From Aphrophora alni (taxonomy: Eukaryota; Arthropoda; Insecta; Hemiptera; Aphrophoridae), in contig OY740769.1 of assembly GCA_963513935.1 (NCBI GenBank), positions 37,847,120 to 37,911,119 on the forward strand: 64,000 nt of DNA, in the 5' to 3' direction. How positions within the stretch are numbered: position 1 is the stretch's first letter; the number at the start of each line of letters is the position of its first letter. The notes beneath the pieces are model-generated. The model made no database searches, was not told the DNA's origin, and saw nothing but the letters and a program-made list of their open reading frames with translations. Position numbers and translations under genes: made by a program. This document shows, in pieces, positions 34,564 to 46,404 of the stretch.

Positions 34564-35890
34564 TGTGACAATGTGAAAAGTCAGATTTTAATATAGACTC
34601 ATTTAAAAGACGCGGTTAAGCCAAAGAGATAAGAGATTCAAATAATAATTTAAATTTAGTCACGTCATTTATAAAAGAAAAATGGATTTTCAAGACAACA
34701 GTATGAATTATTATGTTTAATTTTAATGTAATTTAGTTTGTTTGTTTTGTTATGTAAATTATGTGTATTTTTACGGCAGTGCGGTAAAACGTGGGAACAG
34801 TAACCGGAAAGAACGCTTTCGGAAGTAGGAATTTGCCTCATGGTAAAGTCAGTCTAAGTCCAGAGCTTGAAGGGACTGGATGTGTTTTGTGGAGTTAGAG
34901 TTAACCGCTCAAAATGGACAAGTTGTGTTTTTCAAAGTCGAAGTCTAGTGTTTGGAGAGATAAGATCGTAGAAAGAGTTTCTAGGTTCTATTAGAACAAT
35001 GTACATTTGATTTTTTGTCTCAAATAGAGATCGAAAGTGTTTTAAAAAATCTATAAAGAGCGTGTTTCAATGACAATAACGTGGGAACATAAAAGACAAT
35101 AATTTATGTACGCGAGTTATGAATATTCTCAACAACTGGAGAAAACAACTTCTGAACGAGGGAGAATCCTCTACAAGCCGTAGAACTTCAATTTGTAGGA
35201 CATCAGTTTTCCATTCGGACTCAGACAATGTTTTTTATTTAAATCGGCGTTGTGGTATAGACGCTATATATTATTTGTTTGATTAATAACCTGTGTTATG
35301 TTTTAAATTAATTTTTTGTAAATGTTTATCTATTTAAAGAAAATTTAGTAGATTATTACTAGAAGAGATACTAGTAAAATGAAACTTTTAATTAATGAAA
35401 ATAGAATCTTTTCATTTTTTCTTTTAGAGCTACAAAGTTACTAAAAAATTTCATAGATAAAATTCCTGTTGGAACAATTTTATTGGTAAAAGCATTTTAA
35501 AGATAAAATTAATTAATTTGAAAGAAAGAAATAAAGGAAATATAAATTCATAATTTGTTATTGAAACTAAAGAGGATAACTAGTATTTATAATATGATTT
35601 TTTTTGTTGTTAATAATAATTTGTAGGATGTTTCTTTGAATGTTTAATAAATGTTTTCTTTGTAACATTTCAGCCAAAGTGTTCTCATTTATAACCAAAA
35701 TCCACTGTAAGTACACTGTAAAAAGAACTTGCGACCCCAAAGAGATTTTTTCTTTCTTTTAAATATTTAAATTCATTTCTTTTCTTTTTCTAAATTGGTA
35801 TGCTAAAGCAAACCTGGCGCCCTATAGTCGAGCAAATTAACAAATTATTAACATTAAAAGTAACTTCAGCAAAATTTTTGAAATATTACA
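34564..35890 (+). repeat. 5' LTR, 1,327 bp
   Basis: Begins TGTGACAATGTGAAAAG and ends TTTTTGAAATATTACA. Contains tcggcgttgtggtatagacg, cagccaaagtgttctcattt, gcgaccccaaagag and CTGGCGCCCTATAGTCGAGC. Aligned by eye with the right LTR it shows about 11 differences in the first 170 bp but only about 3 in the remaining 1,150 bp. Confidence 0.9.
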
Positions 35891-36040
35891 AATGTCGCCG
35901 CAACTGTGGGCCTTTTTAGTCGAAAGTACAGTGATTTTGGCAATGAGAACTCTTAAAATCAAGGTAAGGACTCTCTAAATAAAATAAGAAAGATTCTTTT
36001 TAAAAAATTTTTTTTTTGTGTTAAATATAGTAAGGTAAAA

Positions 36041-37786
36041 ATGGAGTCAGAAATTGTAAACGTTAATAATAATGATGAACAGGTAGGGTTAAGAAATCAA
36101 AATTCTTTAAATAATATAGAGCCATTGGAATTTACGGGGGATATTTTTGATAATTTACAGAAGGAATCGCAAAGTAATGAGCAAACAAATGAACAATTTG
36201 CACAAAATTTTTTAGATCAAGAAATAAGTAGTAATAGTAATAGTAGACGTTCAAGTGTGAACGCGAATAGTAGTTCAGGTTCGGATTTTAATGGGTTTGA
36301 TAGTGATAGGATTCTAAATAGTAAAGAAAAGTGTGAAGATATGAATAAAAAATTAGTAGAAACACCAGGGGTAGAAATTGTAGAAGAAAATTCAGATAAG
36401 GAATTAAGAGCTGAAGAGGTTAGGGTAATTGAGCAGGTTAGTGTAACCGAAGAGGTTAGGGTAGGTAAGAGTGGGGAAAATAATGATCAAAATAAGAAAA
36501 TGGAGAGTATGTTTGAGCAATTGATGAGTAAATTTGATCAGAAATTTGAACAAAGTAGCTTAGAAACAAAACAGAATAATCTAGAACTTAAACGAGATAA
36601 TGATAAAAAATTTGAATGTATAAGTAATGATATTAAACAAAGTAGATTAGAAATAAGTAATAAATTTGATCAGAATAAACTAGAAATTAATGAAAAACTA
36701 GAGAATTTTAATATTAAACTCGAACAGAATAATGTTAAACTGGATAAAATAGATAATGACTTGAAACTGAGTAAATTAGAACTAAGACAAGCTAATTTAG
36801 ATTTAAAAGAAGCAATGTGTAAAAAATTTGAAGAAATGAGGGTTGAATTAAAACCAAATTATGTAAAATTTGAACAGAATCTTAAAATGGAAATTAATGT
36901 AATGGAAACTAATAATAAAGTAGAATTTGAATTAAGCTATTGTGAGAAAAAAGTAGAATTTGAACAGATTAATAGTGTAGAAGGTGTTTTGGTAGAAAAT
37001 ATTAATAATTTAGATAACAATTTAAATCAAGCAATAGCTGAAATTGAAATTAACAGTTTTAATGAAATAAATAACATGTCAAATGATTTGATAATAATAG
37101 AAGACGATTGTGTGAATGATTGTGTTCAAGAAATTTCTAAAATAATGAATAATGGGTTAGGTAACAAGGTAAATCTAGAAATAACAAGTAATGTTGAAGT
37201 GAATAAGTTTGGTGGGGTTGGAATAGGTATAATTAATTCAAAAAACAAAGTAAAGGTAAATAATCTAATAATAAAGGAATCAGCTGTTTATCTTAAAAAA
37301 CGAGTTTACCATAAGACTGTAGATTTTGAAAAATACACGATGTTAGAATTTAGAAATGTTTTTAGAACCCAAGAACAAGAAATTAAAAGTTTTTGTGAGA
37401 AATCTAACTTTAAATATAATTTTGAAAATGAAAATGTAGAGATAGTAAAGGAAGGCTTTGTGATGATATACGAGAATGGTGGGGTAAGGATTCCCAAGCT
37501 GATAGCTGACAAATTTAGGTCATTGGATTCTAAGATGTTTGAGAGAAAGAGAAATGTAGATATGTCTGTAAGGGAGAAAGAGAAAGGTATTTTGTCAATA
37601 CTTCCAAACAATAACAAAGGGGAATCTTTTGTTAGGAAAGGGTCTGTTGTGATGACTATGGTAAACAAACTGTCCATGTGGACAGAAGTATTTAACGTTG
37701 CAATTATGTTAAGAAAGCAGGTTATATTTTACAAAATGTTTCACCAATCGGGGAACCATCGTAAAAAATGTATAATTTATAATTGA
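36041..37786 (+). CDS. Gag-like coiled-coil protein (581 aa)
   Basis: The ORF starts MESEIVNVNNNDEQVGLRN, 150 bp after the left LTR. Residues 1-150 are acidic and Asn/Ser-rich. About 155-310 is a long coiled coil built of repeats of the form KFDQNxLEI / KLEQNNVKL, with regular Leu and Phe spacing. The last 270 residues are mixed, with a basic, positively charged stretch (DSKMFERKRNVDMSVREKEK). I see no CCHC zinc knuckle and no aspartic protease motif. Its position just after the PBS and a related fragment beside another LTR (56222-56576) make Gag the best guess. The last 40 codons could be read-through into decayed sequence. Confidence 0.65.
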   Translation: MESEIVNVNNNDEQVGLRNQNSLNNIEPLEFTGDIFDNLQKESQSNEQTNEQFAQNFLDQEISSNSNSRRSSVNANSSSGSDFNGFDSDRILNSKEKCEDMNKKLVETPGVEIVEENSDKELRAEEVRVIEQVSVTEEVRVGKSGENNDQNKKMESMFEQLMSKFDQKFEQSSLETKQNNLELKRDNDKKFECISNDIKQSRLEISNKFDQNKLEINEKLENFNIKLEQNNVKLDKIDNDLKLSKLELRQANLDLKEAMCKKFEEMRVELKPNYVKFEQNLKMEINVMETNNKVEFELSYCEKKVEFEQINSVEGVLVENINNLDNNLNQAIAEIEINSFNEINNMSNDLIIIEDDCVNDCVQEISKIMNNGLGNKVNLEITSNVEVNKFGGVGIGIINSKNKVKVNNLIIKESAVYLKKRVYHKTVDFEKYTMLEFRNVFRTQEQEIKSFCEKSNFKYNFENENVEIVKEGFVMIYENGGVRIPKLIADKFRSLDSKMFERKRNVDMSVREKEKGILSILPNNNKGESFVRKGSVVMTMVNKLSMWTEVFNVAIMLRKQVIFYKMFHQSGNHRKKCIIYN

Positions 37787-37789
37787 GTC

Positions 37790-40700
37790 ATAATAAATTG
37801 AATTTTGGAATGAATAAATAAATGTAAGGACATTTTATAAACACACGGACTTGATTTTTAAAATAATTAATAAAAAGTAGTTAAGATTTTGTTAATAAGT
37901 AAGTTTAAGTTTGAAAATAAATAATTAAGAGTTATGAATACTAATAATTTGTGTGTACTGATAAATTTTGTAAGCTAAGACAGAAATATAGAAAATAATT
38001 ATATGCCAAGCTAGTATGATTAAGAAGAAATAATATTTAGAAACGTTTAGGTATTTGCTAAGTGAAAGATGCAAGATTGTTAGTAAATAACCGAGTGTTG
38101 TTTACTCTAAGATAAATATTGATTTTACGTGACATAGATAAAGCAGATTAGTTCGAAGCAAGGATTCAGAGTAGTGTTGAAGAAACAATATTCAATATTA
38201 AGTAGGTGGATTCAATAAAATATGCAATAATGACGAGAAAAATAGAATCTAGTTGGAGCTAAAAGGTTCACTTCTTATCAGTAGACAGATATATTGCTTC
38301 ATACAGCTGGGGGAGATTGTTTATTCCTTAGTCAGGTATAAATTCCTATGCATGACATTGAGACGAAATATAGGGTGTTACCAAAATGCTGTCTAGGAAA
38401 ATAAAAAACTTTTGACGTATAATTCTAATTTAACTTGTGTTTTCAAATAAAATTTGCTTAAATAAAGGATAATTGGCTTTAAATAAAGTAAACAAGAAGA
38501 AAAGTAGATTACTTAAATAACTTTGATAGTATTGAAGGTAAAATTTTTGAGTAAAGAATTTAGAATAAATTTTAAAAAATAAAATTTTCTTTTTGAATTT
38601 GAATAATAACATCTAGAAAGGATTACATAAACAGAAAATCGACGATGCTAGTAATAAGCTTGGTAAAATAAACTTTATTTCAACTTTGGATGAAACGATT
38701 TTAATGAAATTTTTTATGAATTTTAAAATTTTCTTCGTGTAGATGCATTTAAGGAGTACATGAACATTTTTGGGAGGAGGTAGGCGTTTGTGTAGTCAAA
38801 ATAGAATGTTTTATTCGTAAGAATAAGGCATTCTGAGACTGCATAAGAGGGCGTGTTGTGAAATAGGGATGTGTTTTGGGCTTTATCTTGAATCAAGTAG
38901 GGATATTGTATTCAACCACTGCACATTTCAACATCACAACATGTTACTCTGTGTAAGAGTCTAAAGAGCAATTAGAAGTATGCACGGTATAAAGTAGGCG
39001 GTTAGAAGAACTGTTGTAGGAGAGGTTAGGAAGAAAAATGCATAAAAAAGTGTGACATTATTACATGAAAAAACTTCATGTAATAAAAAATTTAGACAGA
39101 TGTTGACTGAAAATAAATTGTAGGATATATATATAGAAGTGATCGATCTGTATATACAAGATTAAACCGGACGTGACAGGAAGGAGAGTTTTTATGAAAT
39201 GAAGCGAAAAGTTTTATAAAACTGTGAAAATGTTGATTAGCTGATTAGGATAGGTAATTAGATGTTAAATTGTAAAACGATAAGTTGTATGTTTTGATGT
39301 TTTAAAAATTAAGAATTATTTAATAATAAAATGATATAAAATTGTTAGTTTTAAGTGATTTGTGGTTTGTGAATATGAAGAATAGTTGTTTAAAGTTTGA
39401 GAATTTATGTGAGTTTTGCCAAGACAGATAATAATTAAGTTTTTTGATGTTAAAAAAGGAGTAAAGGAGGTTAAGTTTTTGTTTTTTAAAGGAAGGAGTA
39501 ATAAATAATATAATATGAAGAGATTTTGATGAAATTTATAAATAAAATAAAAGAATTAACGATTTTTAATAAATAATAATGGAATTTGAAATAATAGATG
39601 ATGTTAAGCAGTTATTTGATAAAGGTGTCTAAAGATTTTGATGAAATACGGTGTTAGCTGGGAAAACAATGTAAATTTTATTTTTTGAAGTTTTTATATA
39701 CAAGTAATAGATGATTAAGAAGATTTTAATATGAAGTGGTTTAAATGAAAGAATTTTTGAGTTTTATATGAAGATGATGACTTTACAGAATTGTTGAGTA
39801 AAGTGGTATTTAAAATGAAGTTGTTCTGTTAAGAAACTTTTATAAAGAAGGTAGTTAGGTTGCATTAATGGTAAATTTTAGTTTTTAAGAGGTTTTTTGA
39901 GTACTGCGATGAAATAAAGGAAATATACGACGATTTTAATGAAATAAAGGAAATATACGACGATTTTAATGAAATAAAGGAAATATGCGACGATTTTAAT
40001 GAAATAAAGGGAGATTTAAGGAATTCTGCGGATAAACGACGATTATTATGATTTTTAAAGGAAGCTACGTTGAAGTAAGGAGATTATTTATGAAGTAAAA
40101 TATAGGTAAATAATAAGGAGTTTTTTTTTTTATTATGAAGAATTTGTTTGGGGATTAATGCAACTTAGATTATTAAAATATGAAAGATAAGATGGAAATA
40201 ATTTTAAGATAGGATACTGAAAGACAATACAATTGTAAAGAGGTAATTTTGAAATAAATAGATGAGTTTTGTAAGTAATTATATTTTTTTTTGATAATAA
40301 TGATGTTATATTTTTAAATTTTAGTTGAAGAAAAGAGTTTTTTTTTGTAATTATAAAATCAGTAGTTAACATGTTATCCCAGCAAGACAAAGGAGAATTG
40401 AGATTTTAAGTAAGAATAAATAGTTATTGGAATTAAACTAAAATGAATAATAATATAAGATGATAATTGAAAAGTTTTTAAAGTAAATTGAAGTAATGTT
40501 GAGTAATAAGTAAATAATTTTGTAATGGTGTTAATGATAATGAGAAGTTTTAAATTTTAATTGTATTAAGTTGAAGGAATTATTCAGATGAATATCTAGA
40601 GTCAAAGGTAGATTTTCAAAGGATGTAGAAATGTCGTCTTGGCAAAGAGGATGAGACGAGAAAAAGTATATAGACGGCTGTCTGGGAGATAAGCTTTGAG

Positions 40701-41100
40701 TGACGGGATCCTGTCAACAAAAAATGTTGATGGAAAGTTTCAGCCAACAAGGTTGGAAAGGAAACTGATGATGGGTTTTATTGTATAAATAGAGATAAGG
40801 CTTGGCACTAATTGATTCGTATATATTTTTTCTTTTTATAAATGAGTTATGATGACTCAAACAAATAGAGATAGTAAAATAGGATTATTAATAAATAGAT
40901 TTTTTAGTTTTTATAAGAAAAGAGAATCTTTCTTAAATTAAGTATACTAGGGATACTTATTTTCTTTCATGAGGTCCTTAGCTTCTGAAATGAAATGTCT
41001 TGAACATCCATTAATATTTTTTTTTTCTTTTTCTTCGATTTGAAATATATATATATAAAAGCTTTGTATTCCAATACCTGTATTGAAATACAAACCTTGT
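37790..41100 (+). other. Non-coding interior of the LTR element
   Basis: No long ORF on either strand. The plus strand is strikingly poor in C and rich in A and G across about 3 kb, continuing the bias of the gag ORF. It contains a 30-bp tandem repeat and ends in AT-rich sequence (aaatatatatatataaaag) before the right LTR. It probably replaces the pol region of an autonomous relative. Confidence 0.7.
39911..40010 (+). repeat. 30-bp tandem repeat, 3.3 copies
   Basis: Units of gaaataaaggaaatatacga plus cgattttaat start at 39911, 39941 and 39971, with a partial fourth at 40001. The copies are nearly identical (one ata/atg change). Confidence 0.92.
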
Positions 41101-41107
41101 GGGGTTT

Positions 41108-42435
41108 TGTGACAATGTGAAAAGTCAGATTTTAAAATAGACTCATTTAAAAGACGCGGTTAAGCCAAAGAGATAATAAATTCAAATAATAATTTGAATG
41201 TAGTAACTTCATTAATAAAAGAAAAATGGATTTTCAAGACAACAGTATGAATAATCATGTTTAAGTTTAATGTAATTTAGTTTGTTTGTTTTGTTATGTA
41301 AATTATGTGTATTTTTACGGCAGTGCGGTAAAACGTGGGAACAGTAACCGGAAAGAACGCTTTCGGAAGTAGGAATTTGCCTCATGGTAAAGTCAGTCTA
41401 AGTCCAGAGCTTGAAGGGACTGGATGTGTTTTGTGGAGTTAGAGTTAACCGCTCAAAATGGACAAGTTGTGTTTTTCAAAGTCGAAGTCTAGTGTTTGGA
41501 GAGATAAGATCGTAGAAAGAGTTTCTAGGTTCTATTAGAACAATGTACATTTGATTTTTTGTCTCAAATAGAGATCGAAAGTGTTTTAAAAAATCTATAA
41601 AGAGCGTGTTTCAATGACAATAACGTGGGAACATAAAAGACAATAATTTATGTACGCGAGTTATGAATATTCTCAACAACTGGAGAAAACAACTTCTGAA
41701 CGAGGGAGAATCCTCTACAAGCCGTAGAACTTCAATTTGTAGGACATCAGTTTTCCATTCGGACTCAGACAATGTTTTTTATTTAAATCGGCGTTGTGGT
41801 ATAGACGCTATATATTATTTGTTTGATTAATAACCTGTGTTATGTTTTAAATTAATTTTTTGTAAATGTTTATCTATTTAAAGAAAATTTAGTAGATTAT
41901 TACTAGAAGAGATACTAGTAAAATGAAACTTTTAATTAATGAAAATAGAATCTTTTCATTTTTTCTTTTAGAGCTACAAAGTTACTAAAAAATTTCATAG
42001 ATAAAATTCCTGTTGCAACAATTTTATTGGTAAAAGCATTTTTAAAGATAAAATTAATTAATTTGAAAGAAAGAAATAAAGGAAATATAAATTCATAATT
42101 TGTTATTGAAACTAAAGAGGATAACTAGTATTTATAATATGATTTTTTTTGTTGTTAATAATAATTTGTAGGATGTTTCTTTGAATGTTTAATAAATGTT
42201 TTCTTTGTAACATTTCAGCCAAAGTGTTCTCATTTATAACCAAAATCCACTGTAAGTACACTGTAAAAAGAACTTGCGACCCCAAAGAGATTTTTTCTTT
42301 CTTTTAAATATTTAAATTCATTTCTTTTCTTTTTCTAAATTGGTATGCTAAAGCAAACCTGGCGCCCTATAGTCGAGCAAATCAACAAATTATTAACATT
42401 AAAAGTAACTTCAGCAAAATTTTTGAAATATTACA
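41108..42435 (+). repeat. 3' LTR, 1,328 bp
   Basis: Direct copy of the 5' LTR with the same TG...CA termini. It is followed directly by the CAGG target duplication. Confidence 0.9.
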
Positions 42436-43211
42436 CAGGAAAATATTTATGCTTGTACCTGAAGGTACCCTCTAACTCCTTACAGAAGGTCACTTGCCAT
42501 ACTTCTTTTGTTTCTATGGAAATAATTCAACTTGTATATATGCTTAACAAATCTTATATGTATATGTTAGTATATTCTCTAGACATTGCAATTTTAACCT
42601 GTTAACAAGTTTGGATGATAGAGAAGAATGATAGAACATGATTGGAGATGGTTGTATGTGTTTGCGTCTCCTTATAATAGTGAATTTTTTGGCGGTTTTA
42701 ATTTTGTTGTTTTTTGTTGAATTTTTGGCTGTAGAAAGCATATTGTTACAGGAGTGAAAATTGTAAGTACTGTTTCACTGCATTTAAATATGCTATAATT
42801 AGCAAAAACTATTAACTATTTATTGATACAAGTTTAGAAACTGAAAAACTGAACTCTTGGAAAAGCAAATATTTGCTGATTAGATCATTGACAATATAAT
42901 ATTATATGAGCTGGACAAATTGAACTTTGCACTAGTTTGTGATATTTGATTCCTCTTTCGTTTGCTGTGTTTGTTGTTTATTTGTGTCTGGTCTATCTGA
43001 TCTGATAGCAAACACTACTTAAGAACATCCTTATTGTGTAAATAATTGTTACAGATCTAAATACCAGTTGTTTAAATAACTATACTAGTTACACAAAAAC
43101 AATTTTATTTACTGACATTTTGATAATGTGGATATGTCTTGTACACATAATAATAGTCATGACTCAGATGAATTTAGTTTGGAAGTAAAAAAAATCAATA
43201 TTATGTAATAA

Positions 43212-44364
43212 GATGGATTACCTCAATAGAGTTTTAAAAGATTTGAACAATGAATTGAGTGAAGAAAAGGAAAGTAATGACACACTAATTAAGGAAAATT
43301 CAGTCCTAGTTCAAATTATGAGACACAATGAAATCTCTGAAACCATTAAAAATAATATAACACCTAAATATTTTAATATTTAATATGACCTATTACCCCT
43401 AAAAAAACATTCGAATCAAAGTTGGAAAATAGAGGACAGATTTAAAAAATAAAAATGTACAATACTCTTTACTACAAATGACACCACTGACAACTAGGAA
43501 CAATTATTCAGTGTTTAGCAACATGACTGTAGTTCGGGCTAATTTTGAAATGTCAGCACCCACTCTAAGTTCCAGAAGAATAATCTGACGATCTTACCCT
43601 CAACAACAAGCACTAAAAATAAGGCAGTACATGCTATGAAGGATTCAAACCAAATTTTAGTTTTATCTGATGGCCATGGAAGAGGTCTACATAAGACATT
43701 TCCCGCAGTTAATAGGGAATCTAATTATTCGGTCACAAATATATTTAAACCCGGGACAAATATGAAGCAGGTGCTTTGTGGCTCTGAAGACCTGTCTAAT
43801 GGAATGACAAAGAATGACTACCATATTGTGATGGGTAGTATGAATAGGATAGACTCGGCTTGTATTTATCAAAGGATGTTAGCAAATTGTCTCAAAACTT
43901 TCAAAGCCATAACGAGAAAAAGAAAAGTTATTGAAACTAATATTCCCTATAAGTTTAAATAGGCTAATAAAATTTATATAGCTAATAGTACCCTAAAGAC
44001 CATCATCAGGACTAATAACAAAGGATTCATCATGAATGTAGAAGGGCTAGATTTGAATCTCTCTCTCAAGAGACAGCACTACACAAAGCATGGGTTTTAT
44101 TTTAAAAGAAGAGGAAAATATTATGTTTACAATGAGCTGAAGAATGTAATCAATTTCCAGAAAATTGGTGAACTGGAGTTGTTGGCTGAAAACATTTCAA
44201 GTCATCCTGTATTAAGTACTTCATATTTAAATGATATGAACTCTAGAAAATATCAAAGTGATCTATCTACATCGTTTATTATCTTTGATGAAACTTTTTG
44301 TTCTCAGGTTTCCCATAGGTCTCATAAATCTTTCTCTCCTAATGTATTATCTTTCTGTGTGTAA
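43212..44364 (+). pseudogene. LINE ORF1-like protein with SGNH-hydrolase domain
   Basis: The relic begins at ATG 43212 with a coiled coil (MDYLNRVLKDLNNELSEEKE), then stops and frame changes. From 43636: ILVLSDGHGRGLHKTF (an SGNH block I with the catalytic-type S-D-G-H-G pattern), VTNIFKPGTNMKQVL, YHIVMGSMNRID, and at 44032-44364 LNLSLKRQHYTKHGFYFKRRG, matching the H-G-x-x-F/L-x-x-x-G-K end of ORF1 esterase-like domains in insect LINEs. A TAG at 43960 separates the two halves. No reverse transcriptase follows, so only an ORF1 relic is present. Confidence 0.62.
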
Positions 44365-46182
44365 GTTAATAAGTTTAGTATTAATATAAGTTTATAACAA
44401 TTTTGGATTATAGCTTATACACACCTACACACGGGCATAACAGAACGTGGTCTTCAATGTTCACACAGTTCCATCCTTCCACGGACACCCAAATAGTTTG
44501 GTTCTTTTTCACAGTCCAACACATGGAAATTATGAATATTTTTTGAAATTATTTAAATTAGAAATTATTTTGAAACTTAATGACATTTCCAGATTTTTTA
44601 AAATTTTGGGCCCCCAAATTGTACTTCTAATGCGGTACAATAGTTAGAAATAGTATAAAATAATAGTACACAAAAAATTTGAATGTTTCGCTACAAAGAT
44701 ATCATCAGGTAATTTATAAAATACAATTTGTGCCTAAATTATGCATCCTCGCAACTTTTTCCTAGACATTTAAATTGATTAATATGATGTGTAAATTTTG
44801 ATATAATATTTAAAATTTTATATTTTGGAAAAAAGTTCATAATTTGTATTCCATTACAGTGAAATGAGTCAATTGTGATTATTAACCGTTTGATTAGACA
44901 TACTTATTAACTTGACGAATTCATTAGCCTTATTTACACAGTTGGAATAAAACTCGGAGATCAGTGTAGTATTGAAAAAGGTTTAAATTTATTTTAAACA
45001 TAAGCATTTTTTAGTTGATGAAAAATACAACAAAAATCCGTACAAAGGAGTTTACACAATATATCTAAAACATATAAGTCTGTTTAGAAATTGCATAACT
45101 AAAAGAGTGTATGTAAATCACTAAAACATTTGAAGATACTAAAATTTTATCAATGCCTCCCAGTACATAGCACAAATAATGGAACTGTTAATACAGTATA
45201 TTTTAGAAATAGGACTCTAATAATATACAATCTGTAAAAGTGTAGCTTTTAAAATTCAATTTTACCATATCAAGGCCTAAATAGCCCATACAATGGAATT
45301 TTTATACCTTATATTAGAGAAACCATAGTTAATTTCAATGTTACCATATAAAATCATATCTTAAAATAGCCCAAACAATGGAAGTGTTTATACTTTATAT
45401 TAGAAAAATCATAGATGATTATAAAATCTTTAAAATTGAAAGGATTAAAAAAAATTTAACCTATACAAGAGACATTTAGATTTATGAAAATATCTTGCCA
45501 CTTATGTAAGGCCAGAAATTTTCAATATCTGTATTTCTTTTAAAAATTGAGAATGTTTGAAAGTTTGTACTCAATGTGGCAAGAAATTTTCAATAAATCA
45601 GTATTTCTTTTAAAACTTGAAAATGGTTAAAAGTTTGCAATCAAAATGGCAAGAAATTTTCAAAATCTGTATTTCTTTTAAAACTTGTGACTGAACGTGT
45701 AAACTCATAGTGTGTGTACAAACTACAAACACTCCAAATTATTTAAAAAATTTAAATGAGGCATTTAGCTCAATGACTTAGAGATATTAGAAAACTAAAA
45801 TTAATTTAATTTTGGGTCCAACATAAATACACTTTATACAAACTATGATAAATAGGTATTTTAGTTAATAATAGAAGAAATTAGAAAGTTTCGGCTACCC
45901 AGACATCACCAGATAATTTATAATATGCAATTTGTACATGGGGTTTCGACTATACGACATCATCAGTTTAACCATATTTTACTTTTTATTCCATATTTGT
46001 GCATAAACTAACCATTTCCATGAAACACTTTTACTTTTTGATTGTGTAATCTGATATACAGTATATGTTGTGTAAAATGACCTAAGTCTGCTTACCTTGA
46101 GTCGATTAAATATGTTGTGTAAACCTATTAATATGAACCTATTAAATATATCTATTAATAATGAACCTTTATTTCATTACAG
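44365..46182. other. Intron with short repeats and hammerhead-like boxes
   Basis: AT-rich intron. It includes a 70-bp tandem repeat (45511-45690) and three boxes of the form GTTTCG...CATCAG on plus at 44685-44708, 45888-45912 and 45943-45966 (minus strand CTGATGATGTC...GAAAC). No coding similarity beyond the ORF1 relic. Confidence 0.55.
45511..45690 (+). repeat. 68-70 bp tandem repeat, about 2.6 copies
   Basis: The unit starts gcaagaaattttcaa at 45511, 45579 and 45649 and includes gtatttcttttaaaacttga. The copies differ by a few bases. Confidence 0.85.
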
Positions 46183-46404
46183 GTACAAAACCAGATGTAG
46201 CATTTTCAAAATTGAGAAATGTGCAAAAAAATGGACCTCTTGTTAATTCTGAATACTACACTGGAAATAATAAGCACTGGGGAGAGAAGTTGAGGAATGT
46301 GACAACTGATGTAATGATAGAGACACTTAAACTCATATTAGATACAAATGCTTCTCTCAGTTTTTATATGTTTGTTGGTGGAACCAACTTTGATTTTACC
46401 TCAG
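46183..46404 (+). CDS. GLB1: Beta-galactosidase (GH35), sixth exon: nucleophile
   Basis: 222 nt between ttacag and gtttgt. Encodes TKPDVAFSKLRNVQKNGPLV, then NSEYYTGNNKHWGEKL, then DTNASLSFYMFVGGTNFDFT. The Glu of NSEYYTG is the nucleophile (human Glu268 in NSEFYTG), and the Tyr of FYMFVGGTNF matches human Tyr306. The residue after YTG is Asn where human and most GLB1 proteins have Trp273, a sugar-stacking residue, and the loop after GGTNF is also changed. The exon ends S plus one base of Gly, in phase with the next exon. Confidence 0.95.

Larger units (their letters stand above)
34564..42435 (+). mobile_element. Complete gag-only LTR retrotransposon, 7.87 kb
   Basis: Two direct LTRs (34564-35890 and 41108-42435), both TGTGACAATG...ATATTACA, are flanked by CAGG at 34560-34563 and 42436-42439. 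A PBS-like sequence (tgtcgccgcaactgtggg) follows the left LTR, and a G-rich tract (ttgtggggttt) precedes the right one. The only long ORF is 36041-37786. No protease, reverse transcriptase, RNase H or integrase motif is visible in the remaining 3.3 kb, so it is a non-autonomous element that would need enzymes in trans. The 4-bp TSD suggests the Ty3/Gypsy group. Confidence 0.87.

Noticed and set aside
34564..42435. Endogenous retrovirus with an envelope gene
   Set aside because: There is no second or third ORF and no envelope-like signal or membrane segment; only a gag-like ORF is present.
43636..43965. Host hydrolase gene suggested by the SGNH-like block
   Set aside because: It is broken by stops, lacks introns, and lies beside a coiled coil in the layout of a LINE ORF1, all inside a host intron.
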